Positions 1-6,525 of a DNA stretch of 10,789 nt are shown in pieces; within the stretch, counting starts at the first letter, position 1, and the number at the start of each line of letters is the position of its first letter. A program made the position numbers and the translations under genes. The stretch spans positions 1-10,789 of the forward strand of contig CAZCQZ010000049.1 of the NCBI GenBank assembly GCA_964500965.1. Direction: 5' to 3'. A model generated the notes under the pieces. It saw nothing but the letters and a program-made list of their open reading frames with translations. It was not told where the DNA came from and did no database searches. Origin of the DNA: JAISGQ01 sp964500965. GTDB taxonomy: Bacteria; Bacillota; Clostridia; Oscillospirales; Acutalibacteraceae.

Positions 1-62
1 GATTCGAACCCCTGACCTTTTGGTTCGTAGCCAAACACTCTATCCAGCTGAGCTATGGGCGC
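1..62 (-). tRNA. tRNA-Arg (anticodon ACG), 3' end cut by the window edge
   Basis: Read on the minus strand, positions 62-56 give the 5' acceptor strand GCGCCCA. The D arm (GCTC ... GAGT with AGCTGGATA in the loop) follows, then an anticodon stem TTTGG/CCAAA enclosing CTACGAA, so the anticodon is ACG (arginine, A34 normally edited to inosine to read CGN). The variable loop AGGTC and the start of the T arm (AGGGG TTCGAAT) are present. The 3' half of the T stem, the acceptor 3' strand and any CCA lie outside the window. A near-perfect promoter sits just upstream at 88-116, which supports an active gene. Confidence 0.95.
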
Positions 63-87
63 ATGGGCAACTCGTGATTGCCTAGAT

Positions 88-116
88 ATAATAGCACCGT
101 AACCGCCCAATGTCAA
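88..116 (-). promoter_or_regulatory. Housekeeping sigma promoter of tRNA-Arg
   Basis: On the minus strand a perfect -35 box TTGACA (116-111) is followed by a 17-base spacer and the -10 box TATTAT (93-88). Transcription would start near position 81, leaving a leader of about 20 bases before the tRNA 5' end at 62. The consensus match and spacing are what is expected for a strong stable-RNA promoter. Confidence 0.9.
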
Positions 117-197
117 GCACAATTTTTACAATTTTCAAAAAAATATGTCGAAGTCGATTTTTATCGGAAATTCAACGGCAAAAGCCGAAACAAATGT

Positions 198-234
198 CGT
201 AAAACACGCAGGTTAAATACCCGCATGTTTTACG
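198..234 (-). terminator. Hairpin downstream of the lytic transglycosylase gene, probable terminator
   Basis: Positions 198-212 pair with 220-234 (CGTAAAACA against TGTTTTACG, then GC/GC and GG/CC, with two mismatches) around a 7-base loop. The hairpin begins 15 bases after the stop codon of the minus-strand gene ending at 249. The following bases on the minus strand are only moderately T-rich (ATTTGTTT), so it is a weaker match to an intrinsic terminator than the others here, though its position fits. The rest of 117-248 holds no gene that I can support. Confidence 0.6.
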
Positions 235-248
235 ATTCGTATATCAGT

Positions 249-1031
249 CTAAGCCTTTTCCCTCAACTGCTCCATTGCCGCAACAACTTTCAGGCTGTAG
301 GACGTTTGAAGCGTTCCCTTTTTCCACTTTTTAGCCGCCGCACTTTCTCCGAGATTATAACACATCAGCACCTTATGAATGTCAGAATACTTTGCGGTAT
401 ACCTGGAAATCCAGTAAACACCGGCTTTGGTATTCTGCTCAAAGTCGAGAAAATTTTTCACGCCCAGTTTCTTCGTCAAGTAGCTGTGATTGCATTTGTT
501 TATCTGCATTATTCCGTAATCGTTGGTTTTTGATTTCAGCTTTTTATTATAACCGCTTTCGACTTTCATTATACTTAATACAAGCTCAAAGGAGACGTTG
601 TACTTTTTGCACACACTGCGGACAAAATCCTGCTCGTCCTCCGTCAGCGAAATATTGTAATAAACATCGTTGTCAATATATTTCACCGAATAGGAAATAC
701 TGTTTGGATTTTTCGGTGCCGAATCGCTGTAGAGACATTTTTGCGTACTGCTGTTCGCCGTACCGCTGGCACCAAGACCTGCCGCTTTCTGAAAATTCTT
801 TACTGCCGACTTCGTAAGCGGTCCGTATTTTCCGTCGATATTGCCGCTGTAATAGCCGAGATACGCAAGTCTGGTCTGTAGTTTTTTTACCGTTGTTCCC
901 TTTGCCCCGTATTTAAGCGTTGAATACCCGGCAGCCACAACGTTATCTGCCGCCGCGACTTTTACCGGCATGGCATTAACAGCGCAAAGCGCAATCAACA
1001 TTACACATACGATGGATAAAAATTTCTTCAT
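249..1031 (-). CDS. Secreted lytic transglycosylase with N-terminal peptidoglycan-binding domain
   Basis: This 260-residue exported protein is predicted to cleave the MurNAc-GlcNAc bond of peptidoglycan. Residues 1-27 form a signal peptide (MKK, hydrophobic core, cleavage near KVAAA). Residues about 39-100 are a PG_binding_1 domain (YGAKGTTVKKLQTRLAYLGY, then DGKYGPLTKSAVKNFQKAAGL). Residues about 130-245 are an SLT (lysozyme-like) domain, with the catalytic glutamate E158 in VESGYN and the family motif DYGIMQIN at 171-178; CYNLGE near residue 225 matches the usual substrate-cleft A-YN-G motif. The start at 1031 is chosen because AGGAGG lies 9 bases upstream and a signal peptide follows at once. 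An in-frame ATG at 1256 lies inside the divergent T-box and is not credible. The gene is divergent from the trpB unit and has no operon partner in view. Its role could be wall turnover, outgrowth or cell separation; the sequence does not say which. Confidence 0.9.
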   Translation of the reverse strand: MKKFLSIVCVMLIALCAVNAMPVKVAAADNVVAAGYSTLKYGAKGTTVKKLQTRLAYLGYYSGNIDGKYGPLTKSAVKNFQKAAGLGASGTANSSTQKCLYSDSAPKNPNSISYSVKYIDNDVYYNISLTEDEQDFVRSVCKKYNVSFELVLSIMKVESGYNKKLKSKTNDYGIMQINKCNHSYLTKKLGVKNFLDFEQNTKAGVYWISRYTAKYSDIHKVLMCYNLGESAAAKKWKKGTLQTSYSLKVVAAMEQLREKA

Positions 1032-1098
1032 ACATTTACCTCCTGACCATATGTATATTCCAAAAAGCGGAAAATTATTCCGATTTTTTAAAAACATC

Positions 1099-1126
1099 TT
1101 GACAAATTGATTTAAAGTGCTAAAAT
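1099..1126 (+). promoter_or_regulatory. Promoter of the T-box/trpB unit
   Basis: A perfect -35 box TTGACA (1099-1104) is followed by a 16-base spacer and TAAAAT (1121-1126) as -10. Transcription should start near 1132-1134, immediately upstream of the first paired bases of the T-box Stem I. Position and quality make this the promoter for the leader and trpB. The divergent transglycosylase promoter must lie in 1032-1100 on the other strand, but I see no convincing match there. Confidence 0.85.
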
Positions 1127-1132
1127 CTAGAA

Positions 1133-1400
1133 AAACAACAAACCGCTGACAGGGAGATAAAACCGAAAGCGCACTCACAGAGAGCCCGGATTGCTGGAAA
1201 CGGGCAGTAAGCGAATCGGCAAATGGACCCTTGAGGGCTGCGGCAAAAGGTTTCAAGTAGTCGCAGACGTGTGCTCACGTTACAGAGCTGGAATGTGACT
1301 GCATTCCGTGAGGTGGACGTTATATACGTCAAGCAAGGTGGTACCGCAGGTAATTTACCTGTCCTTCGCAAAATTTATTTTGCGGGGACAGGTTTTTGTT
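1133..1400 (+). promoter_or_regulatory. Tryptophan T-box riboswitch (tRNA-sensing leader with terminator/antiterminator)
   Basis: The leader binds tRNA-Trp and allows read-through into trpB when the tRNA is uncharged. Stem I is closed by CCGC (1143-1146)/GCGG (1240-1243) and CAGGG (1150-1154)/CCC-TTG (1228-1233). The specifier loop has AGATAAAA on its 5' side and CAAATGGA on its 3' side, giving specifier codon TGG (Trp) at 1224-1226 followed by the usual purine. Above it, CCGA/TCGG (1163-1166/1216-1219) and the distal AGAGAGCCCG-GATTGCTGGAAA-CGGG element match the conserved apical Stem I. Hairpins at 1290-1307 and 1316-1330 are the later stems. The T-box core AAGGTGGTACCGCA is at 1335-1348. 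The antiterminator pairs AAGG (1335-1338) with CCTT (1363-1366) and CAGGTA (1347-1352) with TACCTG (1356-1361), leaving the 7-base bulge TGGTACC. The competing terminator is listed separately. Confidence 0.95.
1357..1400 (+). terminator. Regulated intrinsic terminator of the T-box leader
   Basis: ACCTGTCC (1357-1364) pairs with GGACAGGT (1386-1393), and CGCAAAA pairs with TTTTGCG inside it around a short TTTA loop. A T-rich tract TTTTGTTTTT follows. The 5' arm shares bases 1357-1366 with the antiterminator, so the two folds exclude each other, which is the standard T-box transcription switch. Confidence 0.93.
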
Positions 1401-1429
1401 TTTCCTATCCCCGAAAGGAGTAATGAAAA

Positions 1430-2809
1430 ATGTCAACCATTCCCTACAAAATTTATCTGAGCGAAAACGAAATTCCGAAAGCATGGTACAACGTTCGCGC
1501 CGACATGAAAAACGACCACGGCGCACTGCTTAATCCGCAGACATTTAAGCCGGTAACCGTTGACGAGCTTTCGCAGATATTCTGCCGTGAGCTTGCAAAA
1601 CAGGAGCTTAACACCACAGACCGCTATATTGAAATTCCCGAAGTAATTCGCGACTTTTACAAAATGTACCGTCCCTCTCCCCTCGTCCGTGCCTACTGTC
1701 TTGAAAAGGCGTTGGACACACCTGCCCATATTTATTACAAATATGAGGGCGGCAACACCTCCGGAAGCCACAAGCTTAACTCCGCAATAGCTCAGGCTTA
1801 TTACGCAAAAATGCAGGGTTTGAAATCCCTCACTACCGAAACCGGTGCCGGACAGTGGGGCACTGCGCTGGCTATGGCTTGCAGCTATCTCGGCATTGAT
1901 TTGCAGGTGTTTATGGTCAAATGCTCCGCCATGCAAAAGCCTCACAGAAAAGCGGTTATCGAAACCTACGGCGGAAAGGTTATCCCCTCTCCCTCCATGA
2001 CAACCGAAGCAGGCCGCAAAATTCTCGCCGCCGACCCCGATTGCAGCGGCAGTCTCGGCACTGCGATTTCCGAAGCGGTCGAAGTTGCCACAAAGGACGA
2101 TTCATCACGCTATGTGCTGGGCAGTGTGTTAAATCTTGTAATGCTTCACCAGACAATTATCGGTCTTGAGGCAAAGGCGGCAATGGATAAATATGACATT
2201 TATCCCGATATTGTCATCGGCTGTGCCGGCGGCGGCTCGAATCTGGGCGGTCTTATGGCTCCGTTTATTTCCGATAAGCTTGCCGGCATTCGTTCACCTC
2301 ACTTTATTGCCGTTGAGCCTGCTTCCTGCCCCTCTCTTACACGCGGCAAATTCGCATACGATTACTGCGATACCGGCAAGGTCACGCCACTTGCAAAAAT
2401 GTACACTCTCGGAAGCGGTTATATTCCCTCCTCAAGTCACGCCGGCGGACTGCGTTATCACGGAATGAGCCCCATACTTTCTCAGCTTTATCATGACGGC
2501 TATCTCGATGAAGCAAGAAGCGTCAAGCAAACAGAGGTCTTTGCCGCAGCAACGCAGTTTGCAAAGGTTGAGGGCATTCTCCCTGCACCCGAATCCTCTC
2601 ACGCAATTAAGGTTGCAATTGACGAAGCCATGAAATGCAAGGAAACCGGTGAAGCGAAAACGATACTGTTCGGGCTTACCGGCACAGGCTACTTCGACCT
2701 TTCAGCTTACATGGCATACAACAGCGGAACGATGGTCGATTACGTTCCCACCGACGAGGAACTTCAAAAGGGCTTTGACGGAATCCCCTCTATCCCCGGC
2801 ATACAGTAA
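1430..2809 (+). CDS. trpB: TrpB2-type tryptophan synthase beta chain (PLP-dependent)
   Basis: This 459-residue enzyme is predicted to make L-tryptophan from indole and L-serine with pyridoxal phosphate in the cytoplasm. The Schiff-base lysine is K115 in SGSHKLNSA. The general acid-base glutamate is E137 in TETGAGQWG, and the phosphate-binding loop GCAGGGSN is at 264-271. EGILPAPESSHA near 381-392 matches the C-terminal conserved block. Length above 440 residues, the long N-terminal extension and the block SSSHAGGLRYHG (334-345) point to the TrpB2 (TrpB-like) group rather than the shorter TrpB1 that pairs with TrpA. The ATG at 1430 lies 9 bases after AAAGGAG; another ATG at 1423 is out of frame. 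Control is by the upstream tryptophan T-box. No trpA or other trp gene adjoins it, so indole salvage or use of indole from an unlinked source are both possible. Assignment to TrpB2 is strong; the physiological role is inferred. Confidence 0.95.
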   Translation: MSTIPYKIYLSENEIPKAWYNVRADMKNDHGALLNPQTFKPVTVDELSQIFCRELAKQELNTTDRYIEIPEVIRDFYKMYRPSPLVRAYCLEKALDTPAHIYYKYEGGNTSGSHKLNSAIAQAYYAKMQGLKSLTTETGAGQWGTALAMACSYLGIDLQVFMVKCSAMQKPHRKAVIETYGGKVIPSPSMTTEAGRKILAADPDCSGSLGTAISEAVEVATKDDSSRYVLGSVLNLVMLHQTIIGLEAKAAMDKYDIYPDIVIGCAGGGSNLGGLMAPFISDKLAGIRSPHFIAVEPASCPSLTRGKFAYDYCDTGKVTPLAKMYTLGSGYIPSSSHAGGLRYHGMSPILSQLYHDGYLDEARSVKQTEVFAAATQFAKVEGILPAPESSHAIKVAIDEAMKCKETGEAKTILFGLTGTGYFDLSAYMAYNSGTMVDYVPTDEELQKGFDGIPSIPGIQ

Positions 2810-2860
2810 TTTCCCTGCCAGATTTTGTGCAATGACAGCACCCTGCTCCTTGTGTTAATA

Positions 2861-2899
2861 TATTAAAGCGGCACTGCCAATGGCTGTGTCGCTTTAATA
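2861..2899 (+). other. Strong hairpin abutting the ribosome binding site of the next gene
   Basis: TATTAAAGCG (2861-2870) pairs perfectly with CGCTTTAATA (2890-2899). Inside, CAC/GTG and GCC/GGC extend the stem around a 3-base loop, with one G-T pair and one T-T mismatch. No T-run follows; instead AAGGAGG (2901-2907) starts almost at once. It may be a weak terminator after trpB, an mRNA-stabilising 5' structure or a control of translation. I see no convincing promoter in 2810-2916, so read-through from trpB is possible. Confidence 0.6.
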
Positions 2900-2916
2900 A
2901 AAGGAGGCGCATATAA

Positions 2917-3900
2917 TTGCCAAAAAGAAGATTTTTCCAATCGGCTGTATCATTCGTTCTTGTGCTTTGCTTGGCTTTGTCCGCACTGCTTATGGGCGGT
3001 CACGGTGTATCTGCGGCAACCGCTTCATCTACTGCCGGCACTGTTTCGGTATCTTCGGGTTCTTTGAATGTCCGTTCTGCCGCTTCTGCTTCGGGCAGTA
3101 TACTTACTACCCTTTCAAAAGGAAGCTATGTCACCCTTATTTCAAAAAGCGGCTCATGGTGGAAGGTTGAGTACGCTTCGGGAAAATACGGATATTGCAG
3201 TGCCGCGTATATTTCTCGGATTTCCGCATCTGCGGCAGTAAATGTACGTACATCGGGCGGCACGCTTAATGTCCGGACAGGACCGTCCACCTCTTACGCC
3301 GTCAAAAGCAGACTTGCAAACGGTAAAACGGTAATTAAGCTCTCCGACCACGGAAGCTTTGCGAAAATCCTGTATAACGGCACTTCCGTCGGTTATGTCA
3401 GCAACAGCTATCTAAGCGTCAACGGCGCGGCTTCGATTTCTCTTTCCGTCACCGACTACAAGCAGACCGACAGCCGTTGGGCAAGCGTAAAGCTCGGCTC
3501 ATCAGGCAAAACCATAAAGGACATCGGCTGTACAACCACTGCGCTGGCTATGGTCGAAAGCTACAGAACGGGAACGACAATCACTCCGTCTACCATGGCA
3601 AAGAAGCTTACCTATTCGTCTTCCGGTTCGCTTTACTGGCCGTCAAACTACGGTTTTGTCACCGATTCGACCGAGTATCTTTATACGATTTATAATTTGC
3701 TCAAACAAGGAAAGCCGGTTATTCTCGGCTGTAAAAAGGATAGCGGCAGTCAGCACTGGGTCGTAGTAACAGGCTTTAAGGGCGGCACGGTTTCCGCTTC
3801 CGCCTTTACGATAAACGACCCCGGCAGCAGCGGTCGCACAACATTATCTCAATTTTTAAGCGTTTATCCCAACTTTTATAAAATAGCATATTACGTTTAA
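2917..3900 (+). CDS. Secreted C39-like cysteine peptidase/amidase with two SH3b domains
   Basis: This 327-residue exported protein probably acts on the cell wall or peptides outside the membrane. Residues 1-34 are a signal peptide (KRR, hydrophobic stretch, cleavage near VSAA). Two bacterial SH3 domains follow at about 42-102 and 107-168, each with the SLNVRS/TLNVRTGPS signature typical of wall-binding modules. Residues about 177-327 resemble the Peptidase_C39_2 papain-like fold: YKQTDSRW, then the presumed nucleophile C205 in DIGCTTTALAM, H280 in SQHWVVVTG and D301 in INDPGS. The start is TTG at 2917, because AAGGAGG sits 9 bases before it and the signal peptide begins there. The substrate is unknown; family members include murein peptidases and hydrolases of unknown target. 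A hairpin precedes the gene and a bidirectional terminator follows it. Confidence 0.88.
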   Translation: MPKRRFFQSAVSFVLVLCLALSALLMGGHGVSAATASSTAGTVSVSSGSLNVRSAASASGSILTTLSKGSYVTLISKSGSWWKVEYASGKYGYCSAAYISRISASAAVNVRTSGGTLNVRTGPSTSYAVKSRLANGKTVIKLSDHGSFAKILYNGTSVGYVSNSYLSVNGAASISLSVTDYKQTDSRWASVKLGSSGKTIKDIGCTTTALAMVESYRTGTTITPSTMAKKLTYSSSGSLYWPSNYGFVTDSTEYLYTIYNLLKQGKPVILGCKKDSGSQHWVVVTGFKGGTVSASAFTINDPGSSGRTTLSQFLSVYPNFYKIAYYV

Positions 3901-3909
3901 TATTAAACA

Positions 3910-3947
3910 AACCCCACAGAAGCGTACCGCTTCCGTGGGGTTGTTTT
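3910..3947. terminator. Bidirectional intrinsic terminator between convergent genes
   Basis: AACCCCAC (3910-3917) pairs with GTGGGGTT (3935-3942), and GAAGCG (3919-3924) pairs with CGCTTC (3928-3933), with one A-C mismatch and a TAC loop. On the plus strand GTTTT follows; on the minus strand TGTTTAATA follows. It lies directly after the stop codon of the C39-like gene and touches the stop codon of the minus-strand lipoprotein gene, so it can serve both. Confidence 0.9.
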
Positions 3948-4992
3948 AAAAGTATAGTTGTTCAAAACTCAATCCGCTTATTTCTTCAATAAAACCGCTT
4001 CGGAAATGATTGTAAAAGTAATAGCTCATTGGCGTTTTTACGCCGTCTTTAATATAATAGTAACCGACTTTGCCGTCGGAATATTCGTAATCGTTAAAGC
4101 TGTACGAAAACTCGTAAGAGCTTCCGTCGATACCGTTAAAGTAAAAATGCTCCGGTGTGCCCTCAACGTCAAGCCCCTCACGTGAAAAGACCTCGTACAT
4201 ACAGCCAAAGGACATGCCATAGTAAAATCGGCTGAGCGACAAGTCGGAATATGAAACCACCGTTCCGTCCGAACGTGTAATCTCAAAGCAGCCTCCCAGT
4301 TGCTCGGTTGCAGCTTTCAATTCCTCATTTGTAAACTGCTCCACATCAATTCTGTAATCTGCCGCATACTGAGCATACTCTGTCAAAATATCGTTTTTCG
4401 CATCGTCAAAATCCGATTCACAGCCGACAGCCGCGGAAACGTCCGTATCATCAACCTCCGCAAGCACATCATTAAGTTCAAATTCAAATGCAACGCATAA
4501 GCTTCCGCCTGTTTTTCGTATGTATTCACTGATATTTTCCGCCTGCTCTATAAGTGTGTCAATGTCCTCACGGTCATCAAAATATGCATGAAGATAAAAT
4601 CCTATGACAGTAGGCTCATCGTCTGCCGGAACAAAATCCGTACGGTTTTCCTTGCAGTATTGCTCAAAATAATATTTGCCGTAAACATAGTCGTATGTAC
4701 TTCCGATTGAATAGGTTATCGTTTCCATTCCCCAGTATTCATGACTGATTATTTCAAACTCAAGCTCCGGCATATCGGGCAAATAGGCTTTCCATACACG
4801 GTCTGTATATTTTTCGTCATACCAGCCCTCACGCTCGGTATAACTGTTGCTGATATAAATAGGGCTTCCGATATTCTCTTTCGCCCATTGCACAATATCT
4901 TCCTCGCCGTAATGATTAAGCCTGCACCCGGAAAAAGCGGATATTACGATTATCAGTACAAGAACAACGGAAATTGATTTAATTCTTCGCAC
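3946..4992 (-). CDS. Hypothetical acidic lipoprotein
   Basis: I do not recognise a family for this protein of about 348 residues. It begins with a lipoprotein signal peptide: RRIK, a hydrophobic core VVLVLIIVIS and the lipobox AFSGC, so the mature protein should start at the cysteine and be lipid-anchored to the outer face of the membrane. The rest is unusually rich in Asp, Glu and Tyr, without transmembrane segments or a catalytic motif that I can name. The region after residue about 230 is rich in aromatic beta-like segments (SYEFSYSFNDYEYSDGKVGY). I prefer the GTG at 4992, which lies 9 bases after AGAGG; the ATG at 4998 is only 3 bases from that site, adding two residues if used. The gene stands alone between two terminators, convergent with the C39-like gene. 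Confidence 0.8.
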   Translation of the reverse strand: MRRIKSISVVLVLIIVISAFSGCRLNHYGEEDIVQWAKENIGSPIYISNSYTEREGWYDEKYTDRVWKAYLPDMPELEFEIISHEYWGMETITYSIGSTYDYVYGKYYFEQYCKENRTDFVPADDEPTVIGFYLHAYFDDREDIDTLIEQAENISEYIRKTGGSLCVAFEFELNDVLAEVDDTDVSAAVGCESDFDDAKNDILTEYAQYAADYRIDVEQFTNEELKAATEQLGGCFEITRSDGTVVSYSDLSLSRFYYGMSFGCMYEVFSREGLDVEGTPEHFYFNGIDGSSYEFSYSFNDYEYSDGKVGYYYIKDGVKTPMSYYFYNHFRSGFIEEISGLSFEQLYF

Positions 4993-5050
4993 AAGCATAC
5001 ACCTCTTTCAGACAAAGCATAGCATATATTTTGGAAAAATGCCACACATA

Positions 5051-5085
5051 AATCAAAAAACCGCCCATAAAGACGGTTTTTGATT
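5051..5085 (-). terminator. Intrinsic terminator of the hydrogenase operon
   Basis: AATCAAAAAACCG (5051-5063) pairs with CGGTTTTTGATT (5074-5085) with one bulged A, around a 10-base loop. It starts 5 bases after the stop codon of the last hydrogenase gene on the minus strand. The T-rich stretch lies in the 3' arm on the minus strand. It closes the gene set running from 10726 to 5090. Confidence 0.8.
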
Positions 5086-5089
5086 TTAT

Positions 5090-6514
5090 TTACTTCAAAA
5101 AGGACACCGCATCTGTTATGGTCTTTTCAAGAGCTTCGTTGCCGTATTTGTCAACCTCCGCCTTGTTCTTTTCACCGTGGGTAAGACAGCCTGCACCGCC
5201 TATACAGCCGCCGATACACGCCATACCCTCAATAAAGTTTGCGTCAAGAACGTTCTTGCTCTTTTTAAGCAGCGCCATGCGGCAGGCTTCGATTCCGTCA
5301 CAGGAAATCGCCTTTAACGCAAAGTCCTCAAGTCCCTGCTCTTTCAGCGCCTGAGATACCGCATCGGAAAGTCCTCCGCTTCGTGCGAATATTCTGCCGA
5401 AATAGGAAGCGTTGTCAAGAACGTCTTCTTCAAGCGTAGTAATATCAATATCTCGGCTGTCAAACAACGCCTGAAGTTCTTCAAAAGTCAGCACCGCATC
5501 AATATACGGCTTCACGGTTTCAAGCTGTGCTTCTGCCTTTTTTGCGGTACACGGTCCTATGAAAATAGTTTTCGCGTTCTCGTCCGTTTCCTTTATGTAC
5601 TTTGAAATCTCCGCCATAGGTGAAAGATTGTGTGAAATCAGAGGAACAAGGTCGGGAAATGCGGATTTGATATAAGCCACAAATGCAGGACAGCAGGAGC
5701 TTGTAAGGAAACCCTTTTCGGTAAGCTCCTTTGCCTCGCTTAAAGCGACCATATCAGCACCCAGTGCCGCCTCAACCACAGTGTGGAATCCCATTTTTTT
5801 AAGTCCGGTAATCACCTGTCCCAGCTTTGCGTAGGCAAACTGGCTTGAAACCGAGGGTGCAATTACCGCATACACCTTGTAATTCTTGCCCTGCTCACTC
5901 TTTTTTATAATGTCAATGGCGTTGAGAATATAGGACTTATCGGAGATAGCACCGAATGGGCATTGATACACGCAGGCACCGCATGCAATACACTTGTCGT
6001 TATCAATAGACGCGGCATTGTCATCGTTTATGGTAATCGCCTTAACCTTACAGGCAACTTGACAGGGACGCTTGCGGTTAACAATCGCAAAGTACGGGCA
6101 CACCTTTGCACACTGACCGCACTCAACACATTTTGACTTGTCAATGTGGGCAACGTGATTGTGGTCAAAGGAAATTGCACCTCTTTTACAAACGTCCTCA
6201 CAGCGGTGCGCCAGACAGCCGCGACAGGAATCCGTTACTTCGTAACCGGCAGCCGGGCATTCGTCACAGGCAATGTCTATTACCTCGATAACATTGGGAT
6301 TGTCGGTATCACCGCCCATGGCAAGCTTCACACGCTCGGAGAGTATCGCCCTTTCCTTATAAACACAGCAACGCATTGTAGGTGTTTTTCCGGGAACGAT
6401 TTTCTTCGGAATTTCCAGAATGTTTTCAAGCAGCGAATCATTCCATGCCTCGCGTGCAACCTCCCTTAACACCTTGTATTTCAGGTGCTGTACCTTTGTA
6501 TCAAACTTTCTCAT
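5090..6514 (-). CDS. hydA: Group B (monomeric, ferredoxin-type) [FeFe]-hydrogenase
   Basis: This 474-residue enzyme is predicted to interconvert protons and H2 in the cytoplasm using an [FeFe] H-cluster. All four cysteine ligands of the H-cluster are visible: TSSCCPAF (C275, with C274 as the usual proton-relay cysteine), FIGPCTAKKAE (C322) and EGMACIGGCIGG (C433, C437). The N-terminal half carries several [4Fe-4S] motifs: C97/C100/C105/C109, C129/C132/C135/C139, C151/C155 and C175/C178/C181/C185. The block RCCVYKERAILSERVKLAMG (48-67) is typical of the group B (B1/B3) subfamily as I recall it. There is no NADH- or NuoF-like subunit beside it, so ferredoxin is the likely partner. The start at 6514 has AAGGAG 7 bases upstream; the upstream phosphatase stop overlaps that site, so translation is probably coupled. 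In Ruminococcus albus a comparable enzyme (HydA2) is encoded with HydS. Catalytic direction cannot be read from sequence. Confidence 0.92.
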   Translation of the reverse strand: MRKFDTKVQHLKYKVLREVAREAWNDSLLENILEIPKKIVPGKTPTMRCCVYKERAILSERVKLAMGGDTDNPNVIEVIDIACDECPAAGYEVTDSCRGCLAHRCEDVCKRGAISFDHNHVAHIDKSKCVECGQCAKVCPYFAIVNRKRPCQVACKVKAITINDDNAASIDNDKCIACGACVYQCPFGAISDKSYILNAIDIIKKSEQGKNYKVYAVIAPSVSSQFAYAKLGQVITGLKKMGFHTVVEAALGADMVALSEAKELTEKGFLTSSCCPAFVAYIKSAFPDLVPLISHNLSPMAEISKYIKETDENAKTIFIGPCTAKKAEAQLETVKPYIDAVLTFEELQALFDSRDIDITTLEEDVLDNASYFGRIFARSGGLSDAVSQALKEQGLEDFALKAISCDGIEACRMALLKKSKNVLDANFIEGMACIGGCIGGAGCLTHGEKNKAEVDKYGNEALEKTITDAVSFLK

Positions 6515-6525
6515 TGCAATTCTCC

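Noticed and set aside
1..116. tRNA-Arg considered as an integration site for a genomic island
   Set aside because: The 3' end, where integration would occur, is outside the window, and there is no integrase or repeated tRNA fragment in the visible sequence.
78..817. Two long plus-strand open frames over the transglycosylase gene and the tRNA promoter
   Set aside because: They are antisense to a gene with signal peptide, catalytic motif and ribosome site. The first begins inside the tRNA promoter, and their translations show no domain.
1032..1256. N-terminal extension of the transglycosylase to an ATG at 1256
   Set aside because: The extra 75 codons would run through the divergent promoter and T-box. 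They lack a ribosome site and would bury the signal peptide.
1120..1526. Minus-strand frames over the T-box leader
   Set aside because: The region is fully explained by a structured RNA leader, and the translations are low-complexity shadows.
3910..3942. Inverted repeat considered as a mobile-element end or attachment site
   Set aside because: It lies exactly between two convergent stop codons and has the form of a bidirectional terminator; no transposase, integrase or direct repeat is nearby.
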